This document shows positions 25,044 through 31,409 of a stretch of 34,256 nucleotides of DNA, one piece after another. The notes beneath the pieces are model-generated. The model worked only from the letters and a program-made list of their open reading frames with translations. It ran no database searches and was not told the DNA's origin. Position 1 is the stretch's first letter; each line of letters starts with the position of its first letter. Made by a program: the position numbers and the translations under genes. The DNA is from Planctomycetia bacterium (GTDB lineage: Bacteria > Planctomycetota > MHYJ01 > WSZJ01): NCBI GenBank assembly GCA_020849035.1, contig JADLHC010000229.1:1-34256 (forward strand). The letters run 5' to 3'.

Positions 25044-25389
25044 GGATCGGAACGCCGAAATGCGCCGCCTCGTACGCCAGCGTGTTGGGGACCTCGCGCG
25101 CCTCTTCGAAATCCGTCGCCCTGCAGAGAATGACGTCCGCCGGCGCCCCGGACTGGCGGCGAATCTGGTACGCGGCCATGAGATCGTCGGCGGCCGGTTC
25201 GGCGTCGGGCACGACCACGAGGAGGTCCCAGTCGCTCTCCGGCCTTGCCAGGCCCTTGGCGCGGCTGCCGAACAGCCAAACGGCCGTCGGGTGCCAGGCG
25301 CGCGCAATGAGGTCCAGCAGCCCGGCGATCGGCTCGAGCGCGATCACCTGGCCGCGAGCGTCTTTCGGAGCGGGAAGTGCCTGACTCAT
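25033..25389 (-). CDS. MNT-type nucleotidyltransferase (minimal, toxin-antitoxin class)
   Basis: A 118-residue protein. The pol-beta-like motif is 'VWLFGSRAKGLARPESDWDL' (G-S, then D-x-D), and a later strand is 'APADVILCRATDF'. Such minimal nucleotidyltransferases pair with HEPN proteins. In studied pairs the MNT antitoxin modifies (AMPylates) the HEPN RNase toxin. Here the HEPN partner seems truncated, leaving an orphan. The upstream TTTGAT six bases before the ATG (25396-25401) is a weaker version of the window's leaderless promoter. Confidence 0.87.
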   Translation of the reverse strand: MSQALPAPKDARGQVIALEPIAGLLDLIARAWHPTAVWLFGSRAKGLARPESDWDLLVVVPDAEPAADDLMAAYQIRRQSGAPADVILCRATDFEEAREVPNTLAYEAAHFGVPIHGR

Positions 25390-25547
25390 GCCCGGATCAA
25401 AACACCCACCCGGGATGCTGCGTCACCCCACCCACGGCCTCGAGGAGGCCGCCCGTTGACCGTGGAGACCTCGTCGTCCATGTCCGCGGAAACACCGCGA
25501 GTGACGGCGCCCGCGGGGCACGGACCACGGCGGTCTTGGCCGCGGTA

Positions 25548-25985
25548 CTACGTGGGCCGCTGCGAAGAGAGCACCTCCAGGAACTCCCTTGGCTTCAGGA
25601 TTCTCACGCCACGGGCATCCTTGAGGTCCAGGAGGTGGCGGTCGCCGCTGACGAGGAAGGGCGCCTGGCCGTGGAGCGCGGCGGCGACGTACTTGTCGTC
25701 GTCGGGATCCGCCTCGACGATTCGCCCCCCAACCTCGCCCTCGGCAAGCACGGCCAGCACGCCCAGGTTTGCGACGCGCGCCCGGATCTCGTCGTCGGAC
25801 ACAGCCAGCTCTTTGCGTAGCCGTGGGTAGAACAGCACCCGCCCCAGTTCGTCCAGGATCGGTCGCGAGAGCACGAGCTCGAATTCGCCGCGCTCGAGGA
25901 AGCGACGCAGGATCTGGCCCGAGGGTCCCTTCGGCCGGATGAACGCGCTCGCCAGCACGTTCGCGTCGATCACCGCCCGGATCAC
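25548..25985 (-). CDS. PIN-domain toxin (putative TA toxin, PIN family)
   Basis: A 145-residue protein. The acidic PIN residues are visible: 'VIDANVLASAF' (first Asp), 'ILDEL' (Glu), 'EADPDDDKYVAAAL' (Asp) and 'SGDRHLLDL' (Asp). This is the subfamily annotated as 'putative toxin-antitoxin system toxin component, PIN family'. PIN toxins are metal-dependent RNases. The start lies three bases downstream of the antitoxin stop, so the pair is one operon. The 158 bases downstream, before the MNT gene, contain nothing recognisable. Confidence 0.9.
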   Translation of the reverse strand: MIRAVIDANVLASAFIRPKGPSGQILRRFLERGEFELVLSRPILDELGRVLFYPRLRKELAVSDDEIRARVANLGVLAVLAEGEVGGRIVEADPDDDKYVAAALHGQAPFLVSGDRHLLDLKDARGVRILKPREFLEVLSSQRPT

Positions 25986-25988
25986 CGG

Positions 25989-26261
25989 CTACTTCTTCCG
26001 CCGCGGGCGCGACCGGTGCTTCGCCTCGTCCGCCAATGCGTCCGCCCCGGCCTGCGTCAGCTTCGAGCCGCGCCCCGCCAGCGCCGTCAGCAGGTGCAGC
26101 CGCGCCGCCTCCACGAGCGACCGCATCTTCTCGACCGACACCAGCGCCGCGAGCGGTTGGCCCTTGCGCTCGATCACGTATTCGTCCTGCCGCAGGGCGA
26201 CGCGGTTCAGGACGTCGCCGAGCCTCTGGCGGAGGTGGAGAGGGGAGACATGCTGGATCAT
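25989..26261 (-). CDS. Phd/YefM-type antitoxin
   Basis: A 90-residue protein. The N-terminal pattern (SPLHLRQRLGDVLNRVALRQ, then YVIERKGQPLAALVSVEKM) is that of Phd/YefM antitoxins: a DNA-binding beta-alpha fold with a disordered C-terminal toxin-binding tail (KHRSRPRRKK). ATG 26261 follows GGAGG with normal spacing; the ORF-track start at 26315 would include the promoter. It is encoded just before its PIN toxin and likely represses the operon with it. Confidence 0.87.
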   Translation of the reverse strand: MIQHVSPLHLRQRLGDVLNRVALRQDEYVIERKGQPLAALVSVEKMRSLVEAARLHLLTALAGRGSKLTQAGADALADEAKHRSRPRRKK

Positions 26262-26272
26262 GGTAAGTCCTC

Positions 26273-26292
26273 CAAGTATGACAAGTATCATA
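26273..26292 (-). promoter_or_regulatory. promoter and repeated operator half-sites of the Phd/PIN operon
   Basis: On the minus strand TATGAT (26287-26292) could be the -10. ATACTTG occurs twice (26273-26279 and 26282-26288), nine bases apart. This is a plausible antitoxin-binding site next to the GGAGG ribosome site. Confidence 0.45.
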
Positions 26293-26329
26293 GTTGTGCG
26301 ATCGGGGCGAGTCAAGAGCAGAGCCTGCG

Positions 26330-26676
26330 TCAGGCTGTGTCTTCCAGCCTGTGGACGGCGAGTCCACGGCTGAGGGATTCCAGAATGAGTCCGAGAGCCA
26401 GCGCCAGCTCGCCGCCGGCGGAGACGCCGAAGACCGCGGTGCGCCCGGCCGGCAGGTCGACGCCGAAGCGCGACCGGGTCCAGGCGCGCCCTTCGCCCAT
26501 CAGGAACGCGGCATGGGCGTCGAAGCGGGGCGAGGCGAAGTACGGCGTGTCCTCGTGCAGCCGCCCGGTCTCGTCGTCCAGCCGGCGACCCGGCGGCCGC
26601 CGTCGAAGTCGAAGGTCTCGGTGACGAGCTGGCCCTGGGTCGACAGGCTTCAGGTTCCGGGGTGGGGAAGCGCCAC
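26330..26676 (-). pseudogene. esterase relic copy 1 (keeps Ser motif, lacks His part)
   Basis: It is homologous to an enterochelin-esterase-like alpha/beta hydrolase. It starts GTG at 26676 as VALPHPGT, where a TGA (CGA in copy 2) stops the frame. The rest shows FDFDGG, then an internal deletion, then 'DDETGRLHEDTPYFASPRFD' and 'AVFGVSAGGELALALGL', which holds the nucleophile elbow G-x-S-x-G. It then runs into unrelated sequence. A 74-base stretch (26508-26581) is identical to 28120-28193. It is dead because of the stop, the deletion with frame change and the missing C-terminus. Confidence 0.75.
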
Positions 26677-26684
26677 GGGCGAAC

Positions 26685-26690
26685 ACTCTA
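26685..26690 (-). promoter_or_regulatory. -10-like box of esterase relic copy 1
   Basis: TAGAGT lies eight bases before the GTG. The same arrangement is kept at copy 2 (28421-28426). Confidence 0.4.
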
Positions 26691-26820
26691 GACCCGCTTG
26701 CGGGGGCGATTCAATCCGTTCGAAATCGTCGCCGCCCTCGACTCATTCTTGAAGAGGATCGAGTTGGCGCCGGTGCCAGGGAAGAAATGGGCCGGGCGCT
26801 TTTCTGCGAAGTGCACATCA

Positions 26821-27297
26821 CTAGTCCTTCTTGGGGTGGTGTACCGAAATGGCCGCCGTCCCTTTTGTGTCCTCCTCCTTGAACCATGCCACGATCTGTT
26901 GCTCGGTGAGGTCATCAATCTTCAGGCCGTCGCCACACTCTCGTCGCCACTCGTCCCATCCTGCGCGGTCAAACGTAGAAGGACGCTGCAGCCTTCTTCC
27001 GCCAATGACGCCAGGATCGTCCACGAACTCCGATCCGTTTCCGACCAGTTCCTGGTAACGCCGGTGACGATGTTCGATGGCGACTTGCTGCTCAGGCGTC
27101 AGCCGGAAGATCCAGAACCAGCGCTGAGGGTCTGGAGGATCGTCTTCCTTGAAGAAGTGGAACCAGTCGCGCCTTCCTTCCCATTCGCACATCCCTGCAA
27201 GGGGCCCGTCCCACCAGTCTTCGTACCAGAGCAGTCGGACCGGGCGTGCCCGTGGCACGGCGGGCTCGGGGGGGACTTCGAAAGGCTCGATCTTCAT
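26821..27297 (-). CDS. cytosolic protein of unknown function
   Basis: A 158-residue protein, acidic and rich in Trp, Phe and Tyr (LLWYEDWWDGPLAGMCEW, 'RDWFHFFKEDD', 'RWFWIFRLTPEQ'). There is no signal peptide, membrane helix or known motif. It reads like small uncharacterised proteins placed beside toxin-antitoxin genes, but no family is recognised. TAAGAT six bases before ATG 27297 suggests leaderless transcription. That hexamer contains the TAA that ends the full-length Doc frame. The gene lies between Doc and esterase relic copy 1. Confidence 0.75.
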   Translation of the reverse strand: MKIEPFEVPPEPAVPRARPVRLLWYEDWWDGPLAGMCEWEGRRDWFHFFKEDDPPDPQRWFWIFRLTPEQQVAIEHRHRRYQELVGNGSEFVDDPGVIGGRRLQRPSTFDRAGWDEWRRECGDGLKIDDLTEQQIVAWFKEEDTKGTAAISVHHPKKD

Positions 27298-27303
27298 CGG
27301 GGC

Positions 27304-27309
27304 ATCTTA
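27304..27309 (-). promoter_or_regulatory. -10 box of leaderless gene at 26821-27297
   Basis: TAAGAT is followed by six bases (GCCCCG) and ATG 27297. Its first three bases are the TAA of the original doc frame. Confidence 0.6.
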
Positions 27310-27705
27310 CGTGGCGGGCGCCGCCAGTTCCTTGAAGAGGGCCGCAAGCCCCTTCTTGTCGAGCCGGCGCTCCGCGATGGCGAGCATGGCATCGCAGAGT
27401 CGCATGCCAGGATCCTACACCTCGTATCCGTTCCATTCGAGGAAGACGAGCGCCGCGAGGAGCCCCGTCCGCTTGTTCCCGTCGACGAACGGCTGGTTCT
27501 GGGCGATGTGAAACGCGTACGCGGCGCTCATCTCGAAGACGTCCGCGTGCAGGAAGGCCCCGCCGAACGCCGCCTGCGGCGTTCCAACCGCGCTTTCGAG
27601 CGCCGCAAGATCCCGGATGCCGTCCGAGCCGCCGAAGCGCTCCAGCTCCAGCCGGTGAAGGTGGATTACGTCCTCGACGTCCAGGAACTCCGGCGCCGGC
27701 TTCAC
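27307..27705 (-). pseudogene. doc: Doc (death-on-curing) toxin interrupted by one in-frame stop
   Basis: It starts GTG at 27705, sharing four bases (GTGA) with the antitoxin stop. The first 96 residues contain the Fic/Doc motif 'NQPFVDGNKRTG' with the upstream His in 'AYAFHIAQ'. TAG at 27415-27417 follows 'FLEWNGYEV'. In the same frame the expected Doc C-terminus continues, 'MLAIAERRLDKKGLAALF', to TAA at 27307. The Fic motif is complete, but the last helices are lost unless the stop is read through. Doc toxins phosphorylate EF-Tu. A single nonsense change looks recent. Confidence 0.85.
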
Positions 27706-27926
27706 TTGGCCAGCTTCCGGAAGGTCGCGTCATGCTGGTCCATGATCTTCTTCGCCGAAGCGTCGAGGCGGGCGCGGCGAGCGGAGCGGACGGGGGAGAG
27801 GATGAGGCGCTGCCCGTCCGTGCTCATCTCGATCTCCGTCTCCCGGTCGATGTGCAGCAGGTCGAGAATGGGTTTCTCGATGACGATGCCGAGGCTGTTG
27901 CCGATCGCAGTGAGCTTCTTGGTCAT
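27702..27926 (-). CDS. AbrB/MazE-type antitoxin of Doc module
   Basis: A 74-residue protein. The SpoVT/AbrB swapped-hairpin pattern is 'TAIGNSLGIVIEKPILDLL', then 'EIEMSTDGQRLILSPV', with a basic C-terminal tail that would bind the toxin. AAGGA precedes ATG 27926. The stop overlaps the Doc start. It is probably autoregulatory through the direct repeats at 27951-27971. Confidence 0.87.
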   Translation of the reverse strand: MTKKLTAIGNSLGIVIEKPILDLLHIDRETEIEMSTDGQRLILSPVRSARRARLDASAKKIMDQHDATFRKLAK

Positions 27927-27950
27927 GGCGGGGTTCCTTGTGTAGTTACC

Positions 27951-27971
27951 AGCGTATAACGAGCGTATAAC
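27951..27971. promoter_or_regulatory. tandem operator-like repeats upstream of AbrB/Doc
   Basis: AGCGTATAAC occurs twice, with starts 11 bases apart, so both copies lie on the same face of the helix. They are 25-45 bases before the antitoxin start. The repeats contain TATA-like -10 sequence on the minus strand, so binding would block the promoter. Confidence 0.6.
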
Positions 27972-27986
27972 ATCGCTGGCCCGGAG

Positions 27987-28412
27987 TCAAGGGCTCGTCC
28001 CGAACGCCCACCTGAGCCTGAGGGGGAGTTCCGTGCGCCAGAAGTCGTCGCCATGGGTTCCCGGCCGCTCGGTCATGACGACGTCGGCGCCCGCGGCCTT
28101 GAACGCGTCGGCCCAGCGGGCGGCATGGGCGTCGAAGCGGGGCGAGGCGAAGTACGGCGTGTCCTCGTGCAGCCGCCCGGTCTCGTCGTCCAGGCGGTGG
28201 ACGCCGACGATCATCGTCGGCGGCGCGCCCGCGGCGAGGGCGAAGTCGCCCCACTGCGGGATCAGCTGGCCGTCGCCGGCGTAGACGACGGCCCGCGGCG
28301 GCGCGGCGAGGACCCAGGCGGTGACCTGTCGGCCGCCGTCGAAGTCGAAGGTCTCGGCGACGAGCTGGCCCTGCGTCGACAGGATTCGGGTTCCGGGGTG
28401 GGGAAGCGCCAC
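27987..28412 (-). pseudogene. esterase relic copy 2 (keeps His part, lacks Ser motif)
   Basis: An open frame of 141 residues from GTG 28412. The N-terminus is VALPHPGTRILSTQGQLVAE, then 'AVVYAGDGQLIPQWGDFAL' and 'DDETGRLHEDTPYFASPRFD'. An in-frame jump then reaches 'ARWADAFKAAGADVV' and 'ERPGTHGDDFWRTELPL', which carries the catalytic His of enterochelin-esterase-like hydrolases. The middle with the Ser elbow, present in copy 1, is missing, so hydrolase activity is not expected although the frame is intact. The promoter-like TAGAGT before GTG is retained. Confidence 0.75.
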
Positions 28413-28420
28413 GGGCGGAG

Positions 28421-28426
28421 ACTCTA
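28421..28426 (-). promoter_or_regulatory. -10-like box of esterase relic copy 2
   Basis: TAGAGT lies eight bases before GTG 28412, as in copy 1. Confidence 0.4.
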
Positions 28427-28524
28427 GACTCGGTTGCGGGGGCGGTTCAAGCACGCGGCCGGTCGCCCGGCGATGCTCCCGGGATCTTGCTGAACCTGGC
28501 CGGGGCTGGCTCGTTCAAGGGAGG

Positions 28525-29649
28525 ATGCGCAGGTTTGCGGTCCACACTTTTGCCCTCATGCTCGCGGCACTCGTAGCCTACCGGCTCCGCGCGGTCGCGC
28601 CGTTTCCCGACGCACGGGTGGGGCGACCGAACTCCGGCCCGGCGACATCCGCCGACCGCCCGCGCGTCGAAGAACTCCCGCCGGCCCTCGAAACGCCCTC
28701 CGTGGCGGGCGTCGGCACCGAGGACCCTCCGCTCGATCCGGATCGTGATCCCCCAGGCCACACCGAGTCCGCACCGCCGCCCGCGCCTCTTCGGTTCCTC
28801 CTCGTCACCCAAAACGCAGACGGCTCCTGGGGCGAACTTGACGAGCACTTCGAGGGCGCGCGCTACTCACGGCACTCGGCGACGGCGCTCGCGCTGCTCG
28901 CCTTCCTCGGGCACGACGTCACGCATCTCTCGAAGGAAACGCTGATCGTCGAGGGTTCGGTGAAGTGCCCGGGCGAGGCAGTCAAGTCGGGGCTGAAGTG
29001 GATGCGGGAGAATCCGTGCGATGGCGGCGCCTTCGACACGGCGATCACGGCGCTCGCCTGGGGCAGCTTCTACGGGAGGACGGAGAGCAAGCTCTTCAGG
29101 CCGTTCGTTGACCAGGGGTACGCCCGGCTCTGGGAACTCCAGGACGAGGCCGGTTCGTGGGGCGCCGAGCCCCGCACCAGCCTCTGGGCGGCGGCGGCCC
29201 TCGCGGTCGCGGACCTTTGCAAGCTCGAGGTTCCGGAGTCCGCGAAATCGCGCGCCACGGCCTGGTTCGCGCGACGGTTCGAGGCCGACCCGTCGTCACC
29301 CCAGGACGCCGCCGCCGCGGTCATGCTCGCGCGCACCCGCGACGAGGCCGGCGAGGCCCGCGCGATCGAGGCACTGCGCGCCTGGCTCCCGAGTCCGTCG
29401 CGTCCCGACGCCGGTTTCTGGTTCCTCGGCACGCTCGCCATCCAGCGGCTTGACCCATGGGACGGCCCCTTGGCCGCCCCGTGGCGGAACGGCGCCGACG
29501 AGGCACTCGCCGGAAGCAGGGACTTTGATTCGCTCCGCTCCCGGAACGGGACGGGGACCGCGTCCGTCGTCAAGGTGGCTCTCGGCCAGATGATCCTCGA
29601 TGAGGTGTGGTCCTCGAATCGGTTCCTCCGCGAGGCAGTCGGGAAGTAG
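28525..29649 (+). CDS. anchored protein with prenyltransferase/squalene-cyclase-type repeats
   Basis: A 374-residue protein. The N-terminal hydrophobic segment (AVHTFALMLAALVAYRL) is followed by a proline-rich linker to about residue 90. The rest is helical with 'TQNADGSWGE' and 'QDEAGSWGAEPRTSLWAAAA', the QW-like repeat pattern of the alpha/alpha-barrel prenyltransferase and squalene oxidase repeat domain. The Asp-rich cyclase motif is absent, so enzymatic cyclisation is unlikely. Similar exported repeat proteins of unknown role occur in Planctomycetota. AAGGGAGG directly abuts ATG 28525, closer than usual; ATG 28558 is an alternative but would cut into the anchor. Confidence 0.75.
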   Translation: MRRFAVHTFALMLAALVAYRLRAVAPFPDARVGRPNSGPATSADRPRVEELPPALETPSVAGVGTEDPPLDPDRDPPGHTESAPPPAPLRFLLVTQNADGSWGELDEHFEGARYSRHSATALALLAFLGHDVTHLSKETLIVEGSVKCPGEAVKSGLKWMRENPCDGGAFDTAITALAWGSFYGRTESKLFRPFVDQGYARLWELQDEAGSWGAEPRTSLWAAAALAVADLCKLEVPESAKSRATAWFARRFEADPSSPQDAAAAVMLARTRDEAGEARAIEALRAWLPSPSRPDAGFWFLGTLAIQRLDPWDGPLAAPWRNGADEALAGSRDFDSLRSRNGTGTASVVKVALGQMILDEVWSSNRFLREAVGK

Positions 29650-29661
29650 AGGGGTAACGCC

Positions 29662-30426
29662 TTGCCAGTGCTCGGCCCGGACGCCTGGGGGAGCCGCCCG
29701 GGACACCCAGGGTCCCCACCCGGACCCCTTTGGGGGCCACGCAGGACCTGTCGGCATCCCGCCGGCATCGGGCTCGCCGTCCGCGCCAGCATCACGCAGT
29801 ACGGAGGCGCCAAGGAGGCCATCCCGCAGGCCACCGCGAAGCAGTCGGAAGCCATGTCCGCCGCCAAGCTCTGGCTCCGCCGCGCCGTCCCGCTCGCCAG
29901 GAACGCGCTCGAAGGCGTCGCCGACCTCGACTCGTTCCTCAAGATGGGCGACGTCACCTCCGTCCCCAAGATGGGCCGCGCCCTGACCGACAAGGTCGGC
30001 ATCCTCAAGCGCAACGCCAAGCTCGTCGCCGCCGAAGGCATCAGCGCCGACTTCATCAAGGAAGGCGAGCGCCTCGCCGAAGCGCTGTCCGCCGCCGAGG
30101 GCGCCCAGGAGAAGGAGCGCAAGGCCCTCCCGAAGGAAGCCGAGGAGTACGCGTTCCAGAAGGGTTCGCTTCACCGCGCCCTCAAAGCCCTCAACCGCGT
30201 CGGCCAGGCCACCTTCGCCGACGACGTCGCCCACAAAGGGAAGTACGCCTTCGAGGTCCTCAACCGGAAGAACAAGGCCACCGGCAAGCCGAAGGCGGAG
30301 AAGGTGGCGGCGGAGGTGGGCGGGCTAGCCCTGAGGATTTCGGGGCGGAGGTGGCTGACGGAAGCGCCGGTTCTGGCGGACATTGAAAGCCCGCAATTGC
30401 TCAATGTTCGAACGCCACAAGATTAA
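29662..30426 (+). CDS. protein of unknown family, larger copy of the 6.5 kb relic
   Basis: A 254-residue ORF. From about residue 44 it looks genuine: helical and Lys/Ala-rich (ITQYGGAKEAIPQATAKQSE, then AEALSAAEGAQEKERKALPK, then 'GSLHRALKALNRVGQATF'). The first 40 residues (proline- and glycine-rich) look non-coding. The TTG start is therefore doubtful and the true 5' end may be lost or start at ATG 29854. No signal peptide or known motif is seen. A second degraded copy is at 6527-6754, so this is a small repeat family of this genome. Confidence 0.6.
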   Translation: MPVLGPDAWGSRPGHPGSPPGPLWGPRRTCRHPAGIGLAVRASITQYGGAKEAIPQATAKQSEAMSAAKLWLRRAVPLARNALEGVADLDSFLKMGDVTSVPKMGRALTDKVGILKRNAKLVAAEGISADFIKEGERLAEALSAAEGAQEKERKALPKEAEEYAFQKGSLHRALKALNRVGQATFADDVAHKGKYAFEVLNRKNKATGKPKAEKVAAEVGGLALRISGRRWLTEAPVLADIESPQLLNVRTPQD

Positions 30427-30507
30427 CCTATATAAGCCTTTACGCCCGAACCCGGGAGCGTCCATGATTGTGCGCGCTCACCACGAATAAATCTTGTGGA
30501 TTCCGAC

Positions 30508-30541
30508 TTGACAAGTAACCACTGGTCATATTAGTATTACC
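30508..30541 (+). promoter_or_regulatory. sigma70-like promoter with overlapping palindrome, upstream of TetR gene
   Basis: TTGACA (30508-30513), an 18-base spacer and TAGTAT (30532-30537) form a near-consensus promoter in an AT-rich patch. The imperfect palindrome GGTCATA-TTAG-TATTACC (30524-30541) covers the -10. This is the expected place for a TetR operator and suggests autorepression. Confidence 0.65.
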
Positions 30542-30588
30542 ACCGTTCACTTGAGCGCTGCAGACTTCCATCGGAGCCCATCTTCCTC

Positions 30589-31233
30589 ATGCCTCGTCCT
30601 CGCGGCCGACGAAATCTGCCGAACCTCCGTGGTGCCCTTCTGGATGCGGCTGCGGCGCACCTGCAGACTCAGTCCCACTTGTCTCTGAACCTGAGATCCT
30701 TGGCGAAGTCAGTGAAGGGCATTCCTCGAGGCGTCTCACATGCAGCCGTTTTCATTCCCTTCAGGGCGAAGTCGGACCTGCTCATGTCCATGGCCGCGGG
30801 CGGCTGGGAACAGTTGCGGCACCAGCTCGGGGGGCAACCCGATCTGATCAAGCTCGGCGAGACCTACGTCGCCTTCGCCATTCGAAACGAGCATCTCTTC
30901 CGACTGATGTACGACTCGTCCCTTTGGCAAGCTTCCGACAGCGATGCGGTCAACCCAGAGAATCGCGAACTCATGGTTCGTGAGAGGGACGATTGTTTCG
31001 CCAAGTTCTACGAGGCGGCCCAGGCTCACTTCGTCGGCCAGCATCTGACCGCAGAGGCGATCGGTCTGCGAGCTCGCCTCTTCGCATCACTCTCCCACGG
31101 ACTGGCGACCGAGTTCATCGACGAACGCCTGTTCACCCACATTCGTGACGAGGAGAAACGCCTTCAGCTTCAACTTGCGCACGCCCGAGCGCTTCTGAAG
31201 TTGGCCGGCACTGTCGGAGGCGACCCCATCTGA
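30589..31233 (+). CDS. TetR/AcrR family transcriptional regulator
   Basis: A 214-residue protein. The N-terminal TetR helix-turn-helix spans about residues 12-65 (RGALLDAAAAHLQTQSHLSL, then 'GVSHAAVFIPFRAKSDLL'). The C-terminal ligand domain has 'YVAFAIRNEHLFRLMYDSS', typical of the WHG/TetR_C_33 type. It acts as a dimeric repressor released by a small ligand; the ligand is unknown. Its ribosome site is weak (GGAG 12 bases before ATG), but the promoter is strong and overlaps a palindrome. Codon use here is less GC-biased than in genes before 30 kb. A large hairpin follows the stop. Confidence 0.88.
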   Translation: MPRPRGRRNLPNLRGALLDAAAAHLQTQSHLSLNLRSLAKSVKGIPRGVSHAAVFIPFRAKSDLLMSMAAGGWEQLRHQLGGQPDLIKLGETYVAFAIRNEHLFRLMYDSSLWQASDSDAVNPENRELMVRERDDCFAKFYEAAQAHFVGQHLTAEAIGLRARLFASLSHGLATEFIDERLFTHIRDEEKRLQLQLAHARALLKLAGTVGGDPI

Positions 31234-31240
31234 CGTCCCC

Positions 31241-31302
31241 CGGAAGAGCCGCGACGTCAGCGGCGACCAACCGCGATCGCCTCGAACCGAGCGGCTCTTC
31301 CG
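31241..31302 (+). terminator. long hairpin after the TetR gene
   Basis: CGGAAGAGCCGC (31241-31252) is perfectly complementary to GCGGCTCTTCCG (31291-31302). The 38-base loop holds an inner GGCGA/TCGCC stem. The sequence ATAGTCCCTTTTCTCC follows. It could be a terminator or a structured small RNA. Confidence 0.6.
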
Positions 31303-31326
31303 ATAGTCCCTTTTCTCCAGCGAAGG

Positions 31327-31336
31327 AAGGAGGTGA
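31327..31336 (+). promoter_or_regulatory. perfect Shine-Dalgarno without a start codon
   Basis: AAGGAGGTGA matches the 16S rRNA 3' end exactly. The codon at normal spacing is ATC (31341), not ATG. It is in frame with the Obg-like ORF at 31410. Confidence 0.4.
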
Positions 31337-31409
31337 AGCGATCCAGCCACGTCGTCGCGGCCGAGGAATTTGGAGATCCAACTCGAGCCTTTTTTCAGGA
31401 GGAAGGACC

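Noticed and set aside
26688-26918. 76-codon minus-strand ORF with a segment HFAEKRPAHFFPGTG
   Set aside because: It overlaps the end of a better-supported gene, has no ribosome site or -10 box, and shows no recognised family.
31241-31302. Possible integron attC site
   Set aside because: The inverted repeat lacks the RYYYAAC/GTTRRRY core sites and the typical bulges, and no integrase is nearby.
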